Origin: an uncultured bacterium
GTDB lineage: Bacteria; Verrucomicrobiota; Kiritimatiellia; RFP12; UBA1067
DNA length: 54,684 nt
Assembly (NCBI GenBank): GCA_902801025.1
Contig: CADCGZ010000017.1
Coordinates: 1-54,684, forward strand
Direction: 5' to 3'
The first letter of the stretch is position 1; each line of letters starts with the position of its first letter. The notes under the pieces are model-generated. The model did not search any database. It saw only the letters and a list, made by a program, of their open reading frames with translations, and had not been told where the DNA came from. Position numbers and translations under genes: made by a program. Positions 45,469-54,684 of the stretch are shown here, piece by piece.

Positions 45469-48400
45469 ATGAACGTTAAAAAATTGATGAAAAGCGCTTT
45501 GGCGTTTACGGTCATGGTGTGTGCGCTCGCGCTGCCCGCCCGTGCGGAGCTTCCGCGCCCCGACCCTGCCGTCGCCGAGTTCGCTCGCGGCGTCAAGTTC
45601 ACCGTCGCGGGCTACACGGGAACGGAAGTCCTCACCAACTTCCCCGTCCTCGTACGGCTCTCGGAGTCGGCCATCAGCGGCTTCACGTACTCCGACTTCT
45701 ATGCCGACGGGAGCGACCTGAGTCTCGTGGACATCGGCTTTGTCGATGCCGAAACCAATGGTATCCCATACGAGATCGACACTTGGAACACCAACGGAGA
45801 ATCGCTCGTCTGGGTCAACCTCCCGCTCATGACGAACGGCACTGAGTTCGTGATGTGGTATCGCTCATCAAAGACCGGCAAGGAGCTCAACTCAACCAAT
45901 GTCTGGACCGACTACACCGGCGTCTGGCACCTGAACGAGTCTGGATCCGGAGGAGACGTAAAAACAACGGTCAAGGACTCATCCACCAACTCCCTTGACA
46001 GTGTGGCGAAAGGCAGGTCTGAGTCTGTTGCCGAAGGTCGGATTGGCGGGTCGTGGCGGATTAGCAATGTGTATGATCGCAAGGAGGCCGGACTCGTCGT
46101 CGCTGCAAGTGTACCCGCCAATAATGCGGCACTGAAAGCGCTTGGATCCACGTTTCATGTCTCATTTTGGTTTAAGACAACGTCGACGGGGGATAGTGCC
46201 AAGTGGTGTGCGCTCGTCGGACGTCGCGGTTCCGGATCTGACGCAGGGTGGGCGCTTCAGTTGCACGACACCTGGAACCAACTTCGCGTTTATGGCAATG
46301 GCGGAGAAAAGAATGCATACCGTCAAATCGGAGCCATGAACGGACTGAATGCCAATATTTGGGCGAAGATTGACGCCATTTGGTATGCCGACAATAACGG
46401 CAAAGGGCGAGCGACAGTTTTCTATAACGGCACGCAAATAGGCGACAATGCTTTTTGGAAAGACGAGGCTGCCGTTTCCCAGATCGACAATCTTGATTTT
46501 GTAATCGGCAATTTTGCAAATTTGACTTCAGACCGTGCCCTTTACGGCGAAATGGATGAAGTTCGCCTGGGCGCTGGCAAAATGAGTGCCGCCCGTGTCA
46601 AGGCAGATTATGATACGGTGAACAAAGCCGCATTCTTGACGGCAGGTTCGGTCGTCGAAATCGCGGTCATTGAGCGCCCGGTCGCGAACCTGCAGGTGGT
46701 GGACACGGGCGCGAGCCATATCCAGTTCGGCAACGCGATCTCATCGCTTGGTTCCTCCAATGCGACCGAATGCGTCTTCAACGTGAAGGTCTGGAAGACG
46801 GCGGAGAGCGAGCCGGCCGGCTACACGGCGCTCGCGACCGGCCTGACGGTCGGCGCCCTGACCGGACGCGTCAAGGGGCTGACGCCCGAAACGGCCTACT
46901 CCTACAAGATCAAGGTCACGAACGACGAGGGCGTCGACTCGGACGAGGAAACGGGCTCCTTAACGACGAGCGGCGTAGGCGTCGGCGGCACGGGCGGTGA
47001 CATGACGCGCGTCGGCGACGACTGGATCCATTACTTCCACGTTGGATTCGACGAACATGGCGGGATCACGAACGCCTACGTCTTCACGCCTCCGTCCTAC
47101 GCGACGGTGGTCCGTGCGCTCGTGGTCGGCGGCGGTGGCCCCGGCGGCTACTATGCCGGCGGTGGCGGCGGCGCGGGTGGCTACTACAGCAACGATGCGC
47201 TCGGCGTGACGCCTGGAGCCGAATATTCCATCCACGTAGGTGCGGGCGGTGCTGCCGCCACATCGGAGACCGCATACGGCTCGAACGGCGGCAATTCGTC
47301 AATCGTTGGCGGCGCCGTGAACATCGTGATGCTTGGCGGCGGTGCGGGCGGCAACGGACATTTGAACAACCAGACTGCGACGCTCGCAGGTCAGGATGGT
47401 GGTAGCGGTGGCGGCACGGCGTGGGCGGATAGCGCGACTGGTTCGGGCAAAGCGGATCAGGGCCATGATGGTGGCACCATCCCATCTGGGCAATGGCAGC
47501 AGAACCTGGCCGCTGGCGGTGGCGGTGCGTCGGCCGTCGGAGGTTCCATAGAATTTAGCGACAACGACGCGACAAAGGGATCGGGTGTTGGCGGCAACGG
47601 ACGTGCCTGTGACATCACGGGCGAGTCGCTCCACTACGCCGGTGGCGGTAGCGGCGGCGCGAAAGCGGTCATCACCAAAACCGGTACCGGTACCGCCGGC
47701 GCGGGCGGCGATGGTGGCGGCGGGAAAGGTGGTCAATGGAACGAGGTGGAAGGCAGCCAGTACGCTACGGCCGGTGCGGACGGCTTTGGTGGTGGCGGTG
47801 GCGGCGGCTCAACCTACAGCACGGACTCGTATCAAGGCGGCAACGGCGGCGACGGCATCGTGATTATCCGCTACGCCGCACAGGGCGACGGCACGGACGT
47901 GGCCGCGCCGGCAATTGCGCTCGAAAGCCTCGACCGCGCCGCGAACGGCCTCACGACCGTCGGCTACCGCGTCGCGTGGGCCGGTGCAGGCTACGAGGAC
48001 GCGGACGTCAAGGTCGTGTGGGGTTTCCGCAAGGACGAGCTGACGCACACCAACGACATCGCCTCGGCCATGATTGGGCGCGGGACTGGTACGTTTACGC
48101 TGGAGGACCAGACGGAGACTGTCTACGTTCGCGCCCTTGCGACGAACGCTGGCGGCGTTTCCTCCGAATCGCCCAAGATCGTGAAGATTCCCTTCGTTGA
48201 TCCGCAAGCGCCCGAGGTTGCGTTGCCCGTGGTGTCCGAAATCACGGGCACGAACGCATCGTTCTCGGTGGTCGTGCTTGGGCTCGGCGAAGGCGCGCAC
48301 AGCGTCACCGGTGTCTTCCAGGTCTGCACAAGTGAGGAATTCGATGGGACAATCCTCTCGTTCCCCGCCGACGAGGCGCTTTCGATCGCTGGCGGCTCGC

Positions 48401-51400
48401 TCACTGCAACGGCGACGGGCCTTGCGCCAAACACGCCCTACTATGTGCGTGTGTCGGCCACGAACGACGTGCCGGCGGTCTTCGAGACCGATCCGGTTGC
48501 GTTCCGTACGGCTGTGCCAGGGCCGCCGAGCGGGCTTGTGATCACGGCCAATCCGCCGGCAGGCGCCGCCGTCCCTGAGGTCACGACGACGACGATCGAC
48601 GCCTGGGGCCAGCTCACCACGCCCGGCGACAACGGGGCGACCCATGCGAACCTTTGTCTGGAGGCATCGACCACCTCTGACTTTGCCTCTATCGATGCCA
48701 CTTCAACCACGGTGAACGGCCTGGCCGCAGGGGAATGCGCCTCATTCAGCCTGACCGACCTTGAGCCCGAAACGGCCTATTACCTCCGCCTGCACATGGA
48801 GAACGACGGTCGTGTTGTTGCCTACTCCTCGATCGTCGGCCCGTTCACCACCCTGCGCCCGATAGTGAACCTGACGATTCCAGACCTCGCGTCCTACCAC
48901 GTGACGCTCGTCTCGGTGACGACCAACGACGTGGCGGTTGTTGGCAACGCTGGTGTCTACACGGTCTTCAGCAATGCCACCGTCGTAGCGACCTTCGCCG
49001 CCGAATCCGGCTACCGTCTTGTGGGCGGCGCGACGGTTGATGTCGTCATGGATGCGAATAAGACGCTAACCGGCATCCCGACCGCGGAGCTCATTCCTCC
49101 GCCGCCTCCAACCGTGACGCTGACGATTCCGGACCTCGCGTCTTACCACATGACGCTCGTCTCGGTGACGACCAATGACGTGGAGGTTGTCGGCAACGCG
49201 GGCGTCTACACGGTCTTCAGCAACGACACCGTCGTAGCGACCTTCGCCGCGGAACTCGGCTACCGTCTCGAGGGCGACGCGGCGGTCTCCGTCGTCATGG
49301 ACGCGAATAAGACGTTCACCACCGCCGACATGCCGACCGCGGAGTTCATTACCGAAGCATCAGCGCCGGAGGTCAGCCAGAGCGCAACGAAGGTTTCTGC
49401 CCGAAAGACGATCACGCTCATGGCGACCGCGGCGGGCGCGACGTCGTACATCTGGCTGAAGAACGGCGTGCAGATCGAAGGAGGCACAAGCGGAACGCTG
49501 ACGGTGAATTGGCGCAAGCCGAACGGCAATCCAATAGACACCTATCAGGCCGTGGCCGTCTATTCCATCAACGATTTGCCGGTGGAAAGCGAACCTTCGG
49601 CAAGAATGACCGTTGAGAACCTGCCGATGGGTACGATAATCTTGGTCGTGGCGGCCCCCCCGGCACCTCCTGCGGAACATGACTATAGCGCCGACTACCT
49701 CACCTTCAGAGTGCTCACATCTGGAACGATTAGTTGGAAAGCGATTGGCAGCAACTCGACGAAGACCATTGACTACAGCATCGACAATGGCGCGTGGATT
49801 TCCATCACCTCCACGTCGGAAGGGGCGACCATTTCCGTGACGCAGGGCAACTTGGTCAGATTTAGGGGAAGCAACAACGTCTATGCCACGGACAAGAATA
49901 CGTATTCCGGCTTCGAGGGCGGAACGGCGACATACGACATCGAAGGCAACATCATGAGTCTTCTTTATGGTGACAACTTCGCTGAAAACACGGCCCTCCC
50001 GAACAACAACTACATTTTCTGCTCGTTGTTCAAGAAAGCCCCAGTGATTTCGGCAGAACACCTTATTCTCCCGGCAACAATGCTCAAGGACTACTGCTAC
50101 CGCGCCCTGTTCAGCTGGTGCGAGACGTTGACCAAAGCTCCTGCGCTTCCAGCCACAACACTCGCCACGGGATGCTACTGGTACATGTTCGAGCACTGCG
50201 CCATAACCGAGGCTCCGGTCCTCAATGCCACGACCTTGGTGTCTGAGTGCTATGGACATATGTTCACAGACTGTGGTCTCCTAAATAAAATTACGTGCCT
50301 TGCCACAAGCGGCTTCGGCACCTCCAAGTGCCTGGAGGGATGGGTGACAAATGTGGCTGGCGATGGCGCGTTTGTCAAGACCGCCAACGTAACTTCCTGG
50401 ACGACAGGCGTCAATGGCATACCTTCGGGATGGATCGTGTGCGAGGACGTTCTGCTGCTGCCGCCCGAAGTGTCGTTCTACGGCGATACGATTGAACTGG
50501 AATGCCCAACGGAAGGTGCCGAAATCCACTACCGGCTTGGGCAAACGGGCGATTTCGCCCTGTATACGGGGCCAATTTCCATTGTCGCTGACACCGTCGT
50601 CGAGGCGTATTCCACCTATCAAGGCCATACGAGCCCGACAGTAAGCCAGACTTGCGTGTACGTGCATGAGACTCCGTTCCAGAAGTCGAACAAGGATCTC
50701 CCGACATGGAGATACGGCGGCAACACTATCACCACGCCCTATTCCGTCAACGCAATCGACGGACACTCGTCCAACTACTCCAAGGGCACGTTCTCGTTCG
50801 AAACCTCCATCACGCTCCAGTCGGCCCAGCCGACCTACTTGTGGTTCCAGCACGCCGACCAGAGCGCAGACATCTACGTCAACGACGTAAAGGTCGGGAC
50901 GCACTGGGGCGGCTACAACGCGTTCTTCTTCGATATCAGCGAATACGTCCGCCGCGGACGGAACGACATCCGGGTGGCGCTGAGCAACAACAAAGGGAAC
51001 GCCTTGGCTCCGGCGGCCGGCGACTTCAACTTCAACGCCACACTCGGCAATGTCAAGCTGTTCACGAGCCCGGTCCTTCCAGCGATGGAATACGGTTACG
51101 ATGGATTCCACATCACCTCGACGGTGTCTGCTTCCTCCGCAACAACCAACGCAACAATCTACGTAGAAACCAAGGTCCCTGTCGGCGCGGACCTCAAATG
51201 CATCATTTCCGATGATTCGTACGCCTGGACAAACACGCTGGCGAGCACGGGAAGCAAGCAGATATTCACGACCACAATATCCAATGCGCATCTGTGGAAC
51301 GGAACGCTTGACCCGCATCTCTACACGGTGACATTGGAAATCCGCAAGGGCGGGGACCTGTACCACAAATACGAGAGACCATACGGTTTCAGGTACTACG

Positions 51401-52644
51401 AATACGTGATCAACAACACGACGGTCATCCCAGAACAGTCATACACCGGTTTCCTTCTCAACGGGCAGCCATACCTCTTGAGGGGCGTCTGCATGCACGA
51501 CGACGTGGAGGGGAAGGCCAACGCGCTCACCGACAGCGACTACGACCAGGAGTTCGCCATCATCCAGGAGCTGGGATGCAACTTCATCCGACTCGCGCAC
51601 TATCCGCACCCGAAGGAGGTGTACGACAGGTGCGACCGGCTCGGAATCGTCGTCCAGACCGAAGTGCCTTGCGTCAACAAGCTCCAGTCGACGATGCCAG
51701 AGGACTACTACACGCACCTCACGACGCAATACATCGACATGGTTGAGCAACACTTCAACCATCCATGCATCATGTTCTGGGGACTCAGCAACGAGACAAC
51801 CACGGATGACAAGGCCTTTGGCAAGGAGAAGATAGAGGGATACTACGACCTCATCAAGTCTATGGACACGGAGCGCATGGTCGGCTATGTCATGTCGCAC
51901 AGCTACAGCGACCCCTCTGGGTACTACAACAACCCTGATGTGGATTGGTTCGGCTGCAACCTCTATGTCGGATGGTACATCGACAAGACGATCAACGACC
52001 CTTCGTCTCAGTTGAACAAGCGCATAAAGAGCACCATAACAGACCGCAGCAAGCCGCTTGCGCTCTCGGAGTATGGATGCGGCGGAACGCAGCATTGCCA
52101 TTCCACGAACTTCCTGAGCACGACGACCTCCGGCAACAACCCAAGGCACGATATCGAATACCAGATGTGGCTGCACGAAGGGCACATCGCCGCGATCCGG
52201 AACTACCCGCAACTTCTCTTCACGGGCCAGTGGCAGTTGTTCGACATCGCGGTGTCAAGCAGAAAAGAGGGCTACACGGAGTGCCTTGATGGCGAAAACG
52301 CGACAACCAACGACGAATTGAAATATCTGAACAACAAGGGTCTCGTGGAACGCGACCATGTCACGAAAAAGGACACGTTCTACATCTACAAGGCGGAATG
52401 GAATTCGACGGACAAGTTCGTCCACATCTGCGGCAAGGACTACACGAAGACGACACAACGAAAGCTCAAGTGCTACACCAACGACGGCGACACCCTGGCA
52501 ATGTACATCGGAGACAGCGAGACGCCGGCCATGACGGCGACCGTAACCGACCACATCGCGGTATTCACGGCAACGAACTTCCCAACCGGGGTCGAGATCC
52601 AAGTCAAGGGTGCCACCACGTCGGACACGGTGACTTTCCAGTAG
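45469..52644 (+). CDS. Giant secreted modular protein with C-terminal GH2 glycosidase
   Basis: The 2391-residue protein has a signal peptide (1-26), a DUF2341 domain (about 45-130), a LamG/concanavalin domain (about 150-390), an FN3-like domain (about 405-505), a 300-residue Gly-rich region (about 510-806), further FN3-like modules (to about 1130), two 83-residue repeats (1133-1298), an Ig-like module, a BspA/LRR-like Cys-containing region (about 1495-1660), a chitobiase-type FN3 domain (1665-1725) and a full GH2 unit (1735-2391). The GH2 acid/base is Glu 2109 in GLSNE and the nucleophile Glu 2201 in ALSEYG. Beta-galactosidase-like activity on mucin-type glycans is inferred from the family and from the sialidase next door. 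The ribosome site is AAAGGGG. Confidence 0.9.
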   Translation: MNVKKLMKSALAFTVMVCALALPARAELPRPDPAVAEFARGVKFTVAGYTGTEVLTNFPVLVRLSESAISGFTYSDFYADGSDLSLVDIGFVDAETNGIPYEIDTWNTNGESLVWVNLPLMTNGTEFVMWYRSSKTGKELNSTNVWTDYTGVWHLNESGSGGDVKTTVKDSSTNSLDSVAKGRSESVAEGRIGGSWRISNVYDRKEAGLVVAASVPANNAALKALGSTFHVSFWFKTTSTGDSAKWCALVGRRGSGSDAGWALQLHDTWNQLRVYGNGGEKNAYRQIGAMNGLNANIWAKIDAIWYADNNGKGRATVFYNGTQIGDNAFWKDEAAVSQIDNLDFVIGNFANLTSDRALYGEMDEVRLGAGKMSAARVKADYDTVNKAAFLTAGSVVEIAVIERPVANLQVVDTGASHIQFGNAISSLGSSNATECVFNVKVWKTAESEPAGYTALATGLTVGALTGRVKGLTPETAYSYKIKVTNDEGVDSDEETGSLTTSGVGVGGTGGDMTRVGDDWIHYFHVGFDEHGGITNAYVFTPPSYATVVRALVVGGGGPGGYYAGGGGGAGGYYSNDALGVTPGAEYSIHVGAGGAAATSETAYGSNGGNSSIVGGAVNIVMLGGGAGGNGHLNNQTATLAGQDGGSGGGTAWADSATGSGKADQGHDGGTIPSGQWQQNLAAGGGGASAVGGSIEFSDNDATKGSGVGGNGRACDITGESLHYAGGGSGGAKAVITKTGTGTAGAGGDGGGGKGGQWNEVEGSQYATAGADGFGGGGGGGSTYSTDSYQGGNGGDGIVIIRYAAQGDGTDVAAPAIALESLDRAANGLTTVGYRVAWAGAGYEDADVKVVWGFRKDELTHTNDIASAMIGRGTGTFTLEDQTETVYVRALATNAGGVSSESPKIVKIPFVDPQAPEVALPVVSEITGTNASFSVVVLGLGEGAHSVTGVFQVCTSEEFDGTILSFPADEALSIAGGSLTATATGLAPNTPYYVRVSATNDVPAVFETDPVAFRTAVPGPPSGLVITANPPAGAAVPEVTTTTIDAWGQLTTPGDNGATHANLCLEASTTSDFASIDATSTTVNGLAAGECASFSLTDLEPETAYYLRLHMENDGRVVAYSSIVGPFTTLRPIVNLTIPDLASYHVTLVSVTTNDVAVVGNAGVYTVFSNATVVATFAAESGYRLVGGATVDVVMDANKTLTGIPTAELIPPPPPTVTLTIPDLASYHMTLVSVTTNDVEVVGNAGVYTVFSNDTVVATFAAELGYRLEGDAAVSVVMDANKTFTTADMPTAEFITEASAPEVSQSATKVSARKTITLMATAAGATSYIWLKNGVQIEGGTSGTLTVNWRKPNGNPIDTYQAVAVYSINDLPVESEPSARMTVENLPMGTIILVVAAPPAPPAEHDYSADYLTFRVLTSGTISWKAIGSNSTKTIDYSIDNGAWISITSTSEGATISVTQGNLVRFRGSNNVYATDKNTYSGFEGGTATYDIEGNIMSLLYGDNFAENTALPNNNYIFCSLFKKAPVISAEHLILPATMLKDYCYRALFSWCETLTKAPALPATTLATGCYWYMFEHCAITEAPVLNATTLVSECYGHMFTDCGLLNKITCLATSGFGTSKCLEGWVTNVAGDGAFVKTANVTSWTTGVNGIPSGWIVCEDVLLLPPEVSFYGDTIELECPTEGAEIHYRLGQTGDFALYTGPISIVADTVVEAYSTYQGHTSPTVSQTCVYVHETPFQKSNKDLPTWRYGGNTITTPYSVNAIDGHSSNYSKGTFSFETSITLQSAQPTYLWFQHADQSADIYVNDVKVGTHWGGYNAFFFDISEYVRRGRNDIRVALSNNKGNALAPAAGDFNFNATLGNVKLFTSPVLPAMEYGYDGFHITSTVSASSATTNATIYVETKVPVGADLKCIISDDSYAWTNTLASTGSKQIFTTTISNAHLWNGTLDPHLYTVTLEIRKGGDLYHKYERPYGFRYYEYVINNTTVIPEQSYTGFLLNGQPYLLRGVCMHDDVEGKANALTDSDYDQEFAIIQELGCNFIRLAHYPHPKEVYDRCDRLGIVVQTEVPCVNKLQSTMPEDYYTHLTTQYIDMVEQHFNHPCIMFWGLSNETTTDDKAFGKEKIEGYYDLIKSMDTERMVGYVMSHSYSDPSGYYNNPDVDWFGCNLYVGWYIDKTINDPSSQLNKRIKSTITDRSKPLALSEYGCGGTQHCHSTNFLSTTTSGNNPRHDIEYQMWLHEGHIAAIRNYPQLLFTGQWQLFDIAVSSRKEGYTECLDGENATTNDELKYLNNKGLVERDHVTKKDTFYIYKAEWNSTDKFVHICGKDYTKTTQRKLKCYTNDGDTLAMYIGDSETPAMTATVTDHIAVFTATNFPTGVEIQVKGATTSDTVTFQ
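46996..47886 (+). other. Glycine-rich region within the GH2 protein
   Basis: About 300 codons are dominated by GGG runs (GGGGPGGYYAGGGGGAGGYY and similar) with regularly spaced Tyr, Asn and Ser. At DNA level it is low-complexity GGCGGT. Such regions form extracellular beta-roll or polyglycine-helix structures in adhesins; why one sits inside a glycosidase is unclear. Confidence 0.75.
48865..49362 (+). repeat. Two 249-base tandem repeats in the GH2 gene
   Basis: Two adjacent copies (48865-49113 and 49114-49362) encode 83-residue units with the core LTIPDLASYH and VVATFAAE. They are highly similar in DNA, so duplication is recent. Confidence 0.85.
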
Positions 52645-52688
52645 TTATATTGAACACATTGATAACATCGTAAAAAGGAAACAACCTC

Positions 52689-54684
52689 ATGGGGAAGCCA
52701 GCTATCTTAAAGAGGCTAACGCGTTTGACCGTCTGGAAATACGCCGTTGTGTCGGTGTTCTGTGCCCTGTGCGGAACAGCTGTTACTGCGACGCCGGTCG
52801 AGGTTGACTGGAAGGCGGGCGAGACAATGCCCGCGAAGGTCGCACGGCCGTTCTCCGGCTTCTTGTCAGATGGGCGGTTCCTCGTCGCTGGCGGCAGCTA
52901 TTTCGAGGACGGGAAGAAGATGTATAGCGCGGACATAACTGTTCGCGAACTGAATGGAAAGTGGGGAAATGTCGGCAATCTGCCGCGCACCGTTGCCGAG
53001 GGTGTCTCGTGCGTGGTGGAAATCGACAAGAAGGGCTTTGTCTTCTGCGCGGGCGGAACTGACGGTCAGTCGTCGTTTCCCGATGCGTTCGCTCTGTCCT
53101 TCAGTGGCGAAATCGGACTCCCTGGGGCTGCACTCGATACGAAGGGGCTTCCAGCGCTGCCAGAGCCAGTCGTGATGGGCGCGGCTGCTGCTGATGGCGC
53201 GAAGGTCTATGTTGTTGCGGCGAAGAATGTGTATGCGCTTGATCTCGCCGCCGAGAAGGGCGAGTGGCGTCTTGTCGCCGAGCTGCCGGGTCCAGCGCGT
53301 GCGCAGATGGTCGCGGCGATTCAGAATGGCGACCAAAAAGAAAAGATGCTTGTCGTCTATGGTGGATTTGACACCGCGACAAAGCAGCCGCTTCACGACG
53401 GATATGGGCTTGTGCTTTCAACAGGCGAATGGAAGACGCTCTCGCCTCTGCCGGAAAACACCACGACGATTGGCGCGGCGTTTTTGCCGAGCGGACACCA
53501 GCACATCCTACTAGTTGGTGGCTTTGGCGAGAAGGGGTGGATCGACCGTGCGATCAACGGCTCGACCGAGGCAGACCCCGTGAAGCTTGGCTGGCAGAGG
53601 AAGGTTCTTGCCTACAACTGCGTCACGGACGCGTGGTGCGAGTATGGCGAAATCGCCGCGGCAGATTCGCCGCGCTGCGGCGCGGCGGCGGGAATCAGGC
53701 CCGGCAAGACGCCCGAGCAGTACACGCTTCTTCTCGCGGGCGGCGAAATCGCGCCGGCGACAAGGACGGACGCTGTTTCAGTCGCAAGCTTCAGGAAGAC
53801 CGGCAAGTTCGGCGCGATGGCGTGGGCGGTTGCGAGAACGACTACTTCCGCGGCGGAAACCGCATCCCGTGGTATGTCGCGGGAATGTCGATTTTTGCGA
53901 CAATGCTTTCGTCCATTACCTTCATCGCGATTCCGACGCAGGCGTATTTGCAGGACTGGCGTTACTTCGTGATGGCGTTCTTCATCATCGGCATGGCGCC
54001 TGTCGCGATCTACTACTACCTGCCGTTCTTCTGCCGACTCGGAATCACGAGCGCGTACGAGTATCTTGAAAAGCGCTTCAACCTCGGTGTGCGGCTATTC
54101 GGTTCTGCGGCGTTCGTCGTGTTCATGGTCTGCCGCGTCGCCGTCGTGACGCTGCTCCCCGCGATTGCGCTCAACGCCGTTACGGGAATCTCCATTGATG
54201 CGTGCATCCTTATTTGCGGTATCCTTACGATGATCTACTGCTCGCTCGGCGGACTTGAGGCCGTTATCTGGTCGGACTTCGTGCAGGGTATCGTCCTTAT
54301 GGGCGGCGCGGTTTCGGTGCTCGTCCTTCTCATTATGAAGACTGGCGGCGATGGCGCGCATTTCTCGACTTTCTGGAATGTAGCGAGTTCCTACAACAAG
54401 AACACGATGTGGGATTTCCGCTTCATCCTGACGCAGCCGGTCTTCTGGGTCGTCGCGGTGCAGGGGCTTATCTCGAACCTCTCTTCCTACACGAGCGACC
54501 AGTGCGTCATCCAGCGCTACATCGCGACGCCCGACGAGAACGCGACGAAGCGCTCGCTGTGGTTCAACGGCTGCATGAGCGTCTTCGCGCAGGTCGTCTT
54601 CTACGGAATCGGCATGGCGCTCTTCGCGTTCTACCACACTCACCCAGAGGCGATGGACGTCACGATGCCGAAGGGCGACTCGGT
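52689..54684 (+). CDS. Kelch mutarotase fused to sodium:solute symporter, frame broken near 53820, cut by window end
   Basis: The first part (signal-anchor helix, then a kelch propeller with repeats such as GRFLVAGGSY, FVFCAGGTDG, MLVVYGGFD, HILLVGGFG) resembles NanM-type sialic-acid mutarotases, up to FGAMAWAV at about 53829. In a different frame (codons beginning 53831 and on) a sodium:solute symporter follows from CENDYFRGGNRIPWYVAG to the window end, with ITFIAIPTQAY, SAYEYLEKRFN and GGLEAVIWSDF. Kelch-symporter fusions are known in Bacteroidetes-type gut bacteria; there one membrane helix precedes the DYFRGG motif. That helix is missing here, so about 20-25 codons have been lost together with the frame. 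It would interconvert and import free sialic acid. Confidence 0.75.

Overview
The window looks like chromosomal DNA from a host-associated member of the PVC group, most probably a gut Kiritimatiellae/Verrucomicrobiota-type bacterium. This is inference, based on GC-rich codon usage, many very large secreted proteins, a Fibrobacter-type C-type-lectin-like domain protein, a sialidase plus giant GH2 protein, and RNase HIII. No rRNA or tRNA gene was recognised.

Layout. 1-9 kb: the 3' part of rpoC (with an internal deletion and frame change) and its terminator, a stand-alone IMP cyclohydrolase domain, a membrane protein, a glycosyltransferase, RNase PH, a Tat-exported metallo-beta-lactamase-fold protein, and a convergent secreted protein made of six 21-residue repeats. 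9-19 kb: a secreted glycosidase-like protein, a papain-fold peptidase, a Sir2 deacylase, RNase HIII, then an ExbB-ExbD-TonB-BatD cluster running into a DegT-type aminotransferase. 19-26 kb: an MFS transporter and an operon of ABC exporter, epimerase, glycosyltransferase and methyltransferase. 26-37 kb is the accessory part: a 600-base non-coding stretch with a large foldable element, a small secreted ORF, a C-type-lectin-like protein, a 1236-residue secreted protein, a REP-associated tyrosine transposase (RAYT) with REP sequences, and a three-gene cassette of unknown secreted/membrane proteins. 37-43 kb: a TRIC/UPF0126 channel, a DUF4011-helicase-Vsr protein resembling the Hhe anti-phage protein, and an ABC-2 transporter. 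43-54.7 kb: a sialoglycan-use locus (sialidase, 2391-residue GH2 protein, kelch mutarotase fused to a sodium:solute symporter, cut by the window end).

Three patterns cross the annotation. (1) At least twelve genes or leaders are preceded by an extended -10 box close to TGGTATAAT, and in seven cases the ATG begins 6-9 bases after it with no Shine-Dalgarno sequence, which predicts leaderless mRNAs. (2) Several families of short tandem-plus-inverted repeats (units of about 7-10 bases) lie between genes and also in frame inside coding sequences; a separate REP family surrounds and enters the RAYT gene. (3) Three reading frames (rpoC, a large secreted protein, the kelch-symporter fusion) are each broken at one point. 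In rpoC and the symporter a conserved segment is clearly missing, so assembly error has to be separated from real deletion.
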